Of a stretch of DNA of 60,736 nucleotides, positions 55,479 to 60,736 are shown one piece after another. The stretch is from Treponema sp. (GTDB taxonomy: Bacteria; Spirochaetota; Spirochaetia; Treponematales; Treponemataceae): assembly GCA_017617115.1 (NCBI GenBank), contig JAFZXA010000142.1, positions 1 to 60,736 on the forward strand. Direction: 5' to 3'. The notes under the pieces are model-generated. The model did no database searches. It had not been told where the DNA came from and worked only from the letters and a program-made list of their open reading frames with translations. The position numbers and the translations under genes were made by a program. How positions within the stretch are numbered: position 1 is the stretch's first letter; each line of letters starts with the position of its first letter.

Positions 55479-57428
55479 TCACTTTTTCATAAACTTAACA
55501 AATTCAGATTGCGGAAGCGGCTTAGAAAAATAATAGCCCTGCAAATAGTCACACGCAATATCATCTTCGCATTTTAAGTTTACAAAAAGTTCTGCCCTTT
55601 CATGAGACTCAATTCCTTCTATAAGAATCTGCTTTCCCAAAGACTTAAGCATATGAATCATATCATCTACAAGAGACTCAGAAACAGTATTTTCAATTTC
55701 ATCAATAAATTCTTTATTTATCTTTACAACATCAAAAGGAAGTGAAATGAGTTTTTTAATATTTGAAAAACCGGTTCCATAATCATCAAGAGAAAAGTTT
55801 ATTCCCATGCGGTTTAAGGCTTTAATATTCTTTTCGACAATCTGAGGATTAAAGCTTGCTGCATTTTCTGTTATTTCAAAACGCAATTGATTTGAAGAAA
55901 TTTTATACAAATCAAGCAGATTCCTGACTTTGGTGATTAAATCTGTTTCAAAACATTGCGTTACAGACATATTTACTTCAATACTCTCAAGTTCAAGCGA
56001 ACGTCCTTCTTTACTTGCAATAAACTCACAGACTTTTTGAAGAACAAAATCGCCAATAATATGAATCTTGTTTGTTCGCTCTGCATAATCAATAAATAAC
56101 GCAGAAGGAATTACACCATATTCCGGATCATTGAGTCTTACAAGAGCTTCGGCACAGGTATATTTTTGTTTCTTCACTGAATAAATCGGCTGATAGTATA
56201 TTTCAAAAAGCTTTTCGTTTATTGCACGGTCAACAATTTGTTCTATATGATTTCGGATTATAAAATTTCGGTCCGAACTATAATCTCTGAACCATTGCGG
56301 TTTTGTATCTGGTTCAAGAATTTTATAAAAGGTTTTTGAAAGGTATAAAAGATATTCATAATTTGAAACATCTTCCGGATACCTTATAACACAAATGCGG
56401 GTTTCAAGATTAATACGAACTCCATCTAAAATAAAAACCTGAGAAAAATAGCGCTCAAGAGCATCGAGTGTTTTTGCTATTGAAACATCCGTTTGATCTT
56501 CTGTAGGCAGCGCATAAACATAATTATGTAAATAATACGGCATTGCCTTAAGCTTATTTTTATGCGAAAGCTCGTTCAGAAATAATGTGATTTTTCTAAG
56601 AAGCTCATTGAATTTATCAATGCCTACATACATATTTATATTTCTGTAGTTTGTAATTTTAATAAAAATAAATTTTACAGGAAGCTTTATATTTATTGTT
56701 TTTTTAAGTTCATTTTCAAATGCAATGGCAGAATGAGCCAGTGTTTTAGAATTTACAATAAGCTCAGGACGCTGAATTGTTGCAAATGCAAGATAACAGG
56801 TAATTGCAAGCACAAACATTTCTATCTGTATCTGCGGATAAACAGACTGAATAATATAAAGAATACCGTTTATTGGAAACAAAGACAGACCGTAAGCAAC
56901 CTGCGATTTCTTCAAAATCTTTCTGTATTTTAAAATCATCAAAAATCCAAAGAAAAGCATTGCGACAATACAAAGATTTATAACAATAACAGGCGGATAC
57001 AAAATAAGCTTCATGTTTTTGTCTATATCAAACATGATATGCTTTACGCAGTCCATCAGAATATACAAAACAGGAACATTAAAAAGAAGAATCATGAATA
57101 TTTTGTATGTATCGCTGCGATAAAAAACCGGAAGAATACCTGTTGAAGAAAAAATAAAAACCAATCCCACTGCATATATATAGCACCTGAAGACCATATA
57201 TAAATAAATAAAAAACCTTAACCAGAAAACAACCGGTTTAGAATAATCGCAGTGACGTATTATAAGCTGGTAAGTTATGCGGAATACAATAGCAATACAA
57301 GAAACAAAGAGAAGTGCAATATAAAGGTTGTTTGTTCTTGATTTTACCCTGTGCTTAGAAACATTCGAAATTATAAGCGTAAAGAAAATGAGAAGCGCTG
57401 TAACATCACACATTAAATAATCATTCAT
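55479..57428 (-). CDS. Membrane EAL-domain c-di-GMP phosphodiesterase (second of tandem pair)
   Basis: 649 residues: seven or so membrane helices (about 5-225), a degenerate GGDEF-like domain (about 235-375, no GGDEF motif) and an EAL domain (about 400-645). EAL catalytic elements are complete: AEALVRL, VNMSVTQ, FEITENA, SLDDYGTGFSN, VKINKEF, LIEGIES and LQGYYFSKP. It probably degrades cyclic-di-GMP in response to a membrane signal. The start overlaps the upstream paralogue by 8 bases (ATGAATGA), so the two arose by tandem duplication and are coupled. Confidence 0.9.
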   Translation of the reverse strand: MNDYLMCDVTALLIFFTLIISNVSKHRVKSRTNNLYIALLFVSCIAIVFRITYQLIIRHCDYSKPVVFWLRFFIYLYMVFRCYIYAVGLVFIFSSTGILPVFYRSDTYKIFMILLFNVPVLYILMDCVKHIMFDIDKNMKLILYPPVIVINLCIVAMLFFGFLMILKYRKILKKSQVAYGLSLFPINGILYIIQSVYPQIQIEMFVLAITCYLAFATIQRPELIVNSKTLAHSAIAFENELKKTINIKLPVKFIFIKITNYRNINMYVGIDKFNELLRKITLFLNELSHKNKLKAMPYYLHNYVYALPTEDQTDVSIAKTLDALERYFSQVFILDGVRINLETRICVIRYPEDVSNYEYLLYLSKTFYKILEPDTKPQWFRDYSSDRNFIIRNHIEQIVDRAINEKLFEIYYQPIYSVKKQKYTCAEALVRLNDPEYGVIPSALFIDYAERTNKIHIIGDFVLQKVCEFIASKEGRSLELESIEVNMSVTQCFETDLITKVRNLLDLYKISSNQLRFEITENAASFNPQIVEKNIKALNRMGINFSLDDYGTGFSNIKKLISLPFDVVKINKEFIDEIENTVSESLVDDMIHMLKSLGKQILIEGIESHERAELFVNLKCEDDIACDYLQGYYFSKPLPQSEFVKFMKK

Positions 57429-59358
57429 CGCGTGAACTCCTCATAAACTCTATAAAATCGGCTTTTGAAAGCGGCTTAGAAAAATAAAAGCCCTGAACAA
57501 AATCACAGCCGGCATTTCTAAAATAATCAAAATCTTCGTAAGTTTCTACACCTTCTATAAGAATCTGTTTATTCATTTTTTTGAGCATAGAAACAGTTTC
57601 GTTAATTACAGTTTTCATACCAGGTTTTTCAAGCTCATCAACAAAGCTTTTATCAAGCTTAATTAAATCCAGAGGAAGCCGTGTAATTCTAAGAATGTTA
57701 GAGTAACCTGTTCCGTAATCATCAAGCGAAATTAAAATTCCATTTTGTGAAAGAGAGGTTATATTCTGCTCGATTACATTATAATTAACTTCCTGCGAGG
57801 TTTCTGTAATTTCAAGATTGATCTTTTCCGGATTTACCTTGTATCTGGTTAGTAAATCCATTATTTTTTCAGAAAGATTATTTTCAATACATTGAGAAAC
57901 CGAAAGATTTATTTCTATATATTTAAGACCTAATTCGTCCAGATTATTTTCGGCAACAAAACTTATAACATCTTCTAAAACAAAATCACCAATTTCATGA
58001 ATGGCGCCACTCTTTTCGGCAGCCGGAATAAAAACAGAAGGAGAAATAAAACCATATTCACTATTATTAAGTCTTATGAGCGCTTCTGCCGAAACAAATT
58101 GTCTTGCTTTAATATCATAAACAGGTTGAAAGTACATCTCAAACTGATTGTATTTTATTGCCTGCTGGATGATTCTGTCTATTTGATTTGAAATTTGAAA
58201 ATCAGAAGAGTTTGAAATTTCTTTAAGATATACAAGAGTATTCTTTGCAATTATTGACGACATAATGTTTTTATCAAAATTCATTACGGCATCATAATCC
58301 TTAAGATCTTCGGGACAGCGGACAAAACACATCTTAAAATCAAACATAATATTAATGTTGTTTATTTCGTGCTTTCCTGCAAAAAAGTTTCTTGTTTTCA
58401 GGGCAATCTGTTCAATTTCTTCAGAATTATCACGAAGCGTTAAAATTGAAAATCCGCCGTTTCCCAAATAGTAAACATCGTATTCATCATTATTACAGAT
58501 TGTATACAACCCTCTTACTACATGCGACAGAAATATAGTAATGTTTTCTTTTCCTAAAGTGTTTCTGATAATGTCATAATCTATGATTTTTACAATAATA
58601 AAATGAAGTTTTCGTTTTGCTGCAAGATTTCGTTTTATTTCGTCCTTGTAAGCCTGAAAATTCAAGCTGCCCGAAGTCATATCTATAATTTCTTCCGGCT
58701 TTTGAACTGCAATCGAAATAAAAATAAGCGGGAATGTTGTACAAAGAATTTCTACCAGATACTTTGGCCAATACTGCTGGATTAAAACTCCTATAACATT
58801 TATTGGGCACAAGCTTAACAAAAGAAAAAATTTCTGTCTGGAAATCATCTGGCGGTTGAATAATAGACAGATTACAGAATAAGCAAGAATCCATACTGCG
58901 CAAATTCTCATATACATAAGCCATGGACCACGAACATATTCCAGATTTTCTGTAATTACAAACAACTTATGTACCGGAATATTCATAACTATAAGGAAAA
59001 TTATGGCAATAACAGGGACTCCCCAGGTAATTTTTAAAAGTACATCTTTGTTAAATTCATGCCACATTCCACAAACCGAAAAAATAAAAAGAATGTAAAC
59101 AGGAGTTGAAAGATTTCTTGTAATAAAATAAAGATAGTTATATACGTATATTTGAATCTGCGAATTCCTTGTATAAGGAAGTCTTAGAGGCATATATACA
59201 CGCAGAATATCAAAAACGCCGGAAAGAAAAACAATTACAATAAGAAGAATATAAAGAACATTGCTTTTTCCTCTTGTAAGCTTTCGTAAAAAAATTGAAA
59301 GCAAAAGTATAGCAAGAGTAAGTAATGAGCAGATGTCAAAAGTTATAATTCTTACCAT
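57421..59358 (-). CDS. Membrane EAL-domain c-di-GMP phosphodiesterase (first of tandem pair)
   Basis: 645 residues with the same plan as its neighbour: N-terminal 7TM-like block (about 5-220), a GGDEF-like domain without the catalytic motif (about 235-370), and an EAL domain with AEALIRL, INLSVSQ, LEITETS, SLDDYGTGYSN, IKLDKSFV, LIEGVET and VQGFYFSKP, all catalytic residues present. Probably a c-di-GMP phosphodiesterase. Its promoter lies behind pnp and is followed at once by a terminator hairpin before the ATG, so expression may be attenuated. Confidence 0.9.
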   Translation of the reverse strand: MVRIITFDICSLLTLAILLLSIFLRKLTRGKSNVLYILLIVIVFLSGVFDILRVYMPLRLPYTRNSQIQIYVYNYLYFITRNLSTPVYILFIFSVCGMWHEFNKDVLLKITWGVPVIAIIFLIVMNIPVHKLFVITENLEYVRGPWLMYMRICAVWILAYSVICLLFNRQMISRQKFFLLLSLCPINVIGVLIQQYWPKYLVEILCTTFPLIFISIAVQKPEEIIDMTSGSLNFQAYKDEIKRNLAAKRKLHFIIVKIIDYDIIRNTLGKENITIFLSHVVRGLYTICNNDEYDVYYLGNGGFSILTLRDNSEEIEQIALKTRNFFAGKHEINNINIMFDFKMCFVRCPEDLKDYDAVMNFDKNIMSSIIAKNTLVYLKEISNSSDFQISNQIDRIIQQAIKYNQFEMYFQPVYDIKARQFVSAEALIRLNNSEYGFISPSVFIPAAEKSGAIHEIGDFVLEDVISFVAENNLDELGLKYIEINLSVSQCIENNLSEKIMDLLTRYKVNPEKINLEITETSQEVNYNVIEQNITSLSQNGILISLDDYGTGYSNILRITRLPLDLIKLDKSFVDELEKPGMKTVINETVSMLKKMNKQILIEGVETYEDFDYFRNAGCDFVQGFYFSKPLSKADFIEFMRSSRDE

Positions 59359-59372
59359 TAGAGCCTGGACCT

Positions 59373-59417
59373 AAAAAAAACAGCATTCCGGCAAGAAAAA
59401 GCTTTTCCGAAATGCTG
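59373..59417 (-). terminator. Rho-independent terminator after pnp, within the EAL leader
   Basis: Minus-strand stem CAGCATTTCGG with CCGGAATGCTG (one mismatch), extended by an inner A/T pairing, then eight T (59380-59373). It ends the pnp transcript, and also lies between the EAL promoter and the EAL start codon at 59358. Confidence 0.88.
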
Positions 59418-59430
59418 ACATTTGTCACAT

Positions 59431-59459
59431 ATTATACAATAGAAAGTGAAATTTTACAA
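59431..59459 (-). promoter_or_regulatory. Promoter of the EAL operon
   Basis: TTGTAA (59459-59454), 17 bases, TATAAT (59436-59431), beginning 8 bases after the pnp stop. The expected transcript would start near 59424 and meet the terminator hairpin within a few bases. The TGACA-TT-TGTCA palindrome at 59416-59427 lies at the start point. Confidence 0.65.
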
Positions 59460-59466
59460 TGTTTAT

Positions 59467-60736
59467 TTAGCCTTCTATTGCGTCAATATACGACAGGTTC
59501 AAACGGCCCTGTTTGTCTACTTCGAGCAGTTTAACTGGGATTACCTGACCTTCTGTAAGAACGTCGGTTACCTTGTTTACGCGCTGTTTTGAAAGCTTGG
59601 AAATGTGGCAGAGGCCTTCTTTTCCAGGGAGGATTTCGATGAAGGCACCAAAGTCCATAATGCGCTTTACAGTTCCCTGATAGATTGTTCCAACTTCCGG
59701 GTCTTCTGTAATGCCCTTTACAGCTTTCTTTGCTGCTTCGGCCTGCATTCCGTTCTTTGAGTAGATTGTTACAGTTCCGTCGTCTTCTGTGTTGATTGTT
59801 ACATCATACTGAGCGCACAGAGCTTTAACGTTCTTTCCGCCTGGTCCAATAAGGGCGCCGATTTTGTCTACAGGAATCTTCATTGTAAGAATCTGTGGAG
59901 CGTTCTTTGCAAGTGGAGCCGGCTTGTCAATGCATTTTTCCATGATAGAAAGGATATGCAAACGACCCTGACGAGCCTGTTCCATAGCCTTCTTCATGAT
60001 TTCTGTTGTTACTCCGGCAATCTTAATATCCATCTGGAAGCCTGTAATACCGTCTTTTGTTCCGGCTACCTTAAAGTCCATATCACCAAGGTGGTCTTCT
60101 TCACCAAGAATATCAGAAAGAATTGAATAGCGTCCGTATGGGTTGTCGCCTTCTGGTTCTGTAATAAGACCCATAGCAATACCGGCAACCATCTTCTTCA
60201 TTGGAACACCGGCTGCGAGCATACAAAGAGTACCGCCACAAGTAGAAGCCTGAGATGAAGAACCGTTAGATTCCATGATTTCAGAAACTACGCGGATTGT
60301 GTATGGGAACTCTTCGCGGCTTGGAACCATTGCAGCGAGTGAGCGGCGGGCAAGGTTTCCGTGACCAATTTCACGGCGTCCTGTTGTAAGCTTACCTGTT
60401 TCACCAACTGAGTATGGCGGGAAGTTATAGTGAAGGATGAAGTGCTCTGAGCGGTCTCCATCAATGTCGTCATAAGACTGTTCGTCCATTGCAGTACCAA
60501 GTGTACATACAGCGAGCGACTGTGTTTCACCACGTGTAAAAAGTGCCGAACCATGTGGAGTTGGCAATACGTTGATTTCACAAGTGATTGGGCGGATTTC
60601 GTCAACCTTACGTCCGTCTACACGAACACCTTCGTCAAGGATAGACTTGCGGAGAAGCTTGTACTGAATGTCATCCATAAGTGTTGCAAAAAGTTTCTGC
60701 TGTACTGGGTCTTCAAGCTGTTCCTTGTGCTTTTCT
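59467..60736 (-). CDS. pnp: Polynucleotide phosphorylase (C-terminal part)
   Basis: The reading frame is open to the window edge; 422 residues are visible of the usual 700 or so. PNPase degrades RNA 3' to 5' with phosphate. Seen here are the second RNase PH core (VDGRKVDEIRPITCEINVLP, LFTRGETQSLAVCTLG, YNFPPYSVGE, GRREIGHGNLARRSL), a KH domain (KIGALIGPGGKNVKAL) and an S1 domain (GTVKRIMDFGAFIEILPGKEGLCHISKLS). The start lies outside. A strong terminator follows. Confidence 0.97.
   Translation of the reverse strand, partial: EKHKEQLEDPVQQKLFATLMDDIQYKLLRKSILDEGVRVDGRKVDEIRPITCEINVLPTPHGSALFTRGETQSLAVCTLGTAMDEQSYDDIDGDRSEHFILHYNFPPYSVGETGKLTTGRREIGHGNLARRSLAAMVPSREEFPYTIRVVSEIMESNGSSSQASTCGGTLCMLAAGVPMKKMVAGIAMGLITEPEGDNPYGRYSILSDILGEEDHLGDMDFKVAGTKDGITGFQMDIKIAGVTTEIMKKAMEQARQGRLHILSIMEKCIDKPAPLAKNAPQILTMKIPVDKIGALIGPGGKNVKALCAQYDVTINTEDDGTVTIYSKNGMQAEAAKKAVKGITEDPEVGTIYQGTVKRIMDFGAFIEILPGKEGLCHISKLSKQRVNKVTDVLTEGQVIPVKLLEVDKQGRLNLSYIDAIEG

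Overview
The window is a dense, low-GC bacterial chromosome segment, almost certainly from a Treponema-like spirochaete, probably a carbohydrate-using gut or rumen species. The pointers are diderm envelope genes (BamA, Skp, TamB, LptD, LptF/G, LolCDE), many secreted proteins of treponemal style, a treponeme-like gene order, and cytoplasmic xylan/glucan-oligosaccharide enzymes. I see no mobile element, CRISPR array, rRNA or tRNA. No gap exceeds 300 bases; the longest (539-810) holds a large imperfect inverted repeat.

Positions 1-33278 are one long minus-strand run, many genes overlapping by 1-20 bases. In transcription order: uvrA, an lptD homologue interrupted by one in-frame stop, phoH, a 7TM-HD phosphohydrolase gene, ybeY, a corC-like gene, two secreted TPR genes, prfB (with its programmed +1 frameshift), a PEGA-like membrane protein, ftsY, a lipoprotein gene, a lolC-lolD-lolE exporter, tamB, bamA, skp, mutS and comF. 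After the inverted repeat come cheW and the start of a probable aminotransferase. The theme is building and supplying the outer membrane, mixed with ribosome maturation, translation termination and DNA repair.

Positions 33286-40888 are an accessory carbohydrate island. A Fic protein gene, flanked by a 16-bp direct repeat, overlaps a cytoplasmic GH8 gene. Divergent from it are a sodium/solute symporter with a strong promoter and terminator, a GT8 glycosyltransferase and a circularly permuted GH3 glycosidase. Imported oligosaccharides are probably cut inside the cell. guaB converges on GH3.

Positions 42475-50211 hold a very large Ig-like lipoprotein, a small secreted protein, a CapA-like lipoprotein and an HrpA-type helicase that carries a translated palindromic repeat. 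Positions 50213-59358 (minus) hold two tandem membrane EAL phosphodiesterase genes, dut, lptF, lptG, tgt and a HEAT-repeat protein. The C-terminal part of pnp closes the window.

The observations most worth checking are: the lone TAA in lptD; palindromic repeats translated within helicase and LptD coding sequence; a matching AACAAA-N4-TTTGTT palindrome upstream of uvrA and comF; a promoter that fires straight into a terminator ahead of the EAL operon; and the repeat-flanked fic gene.
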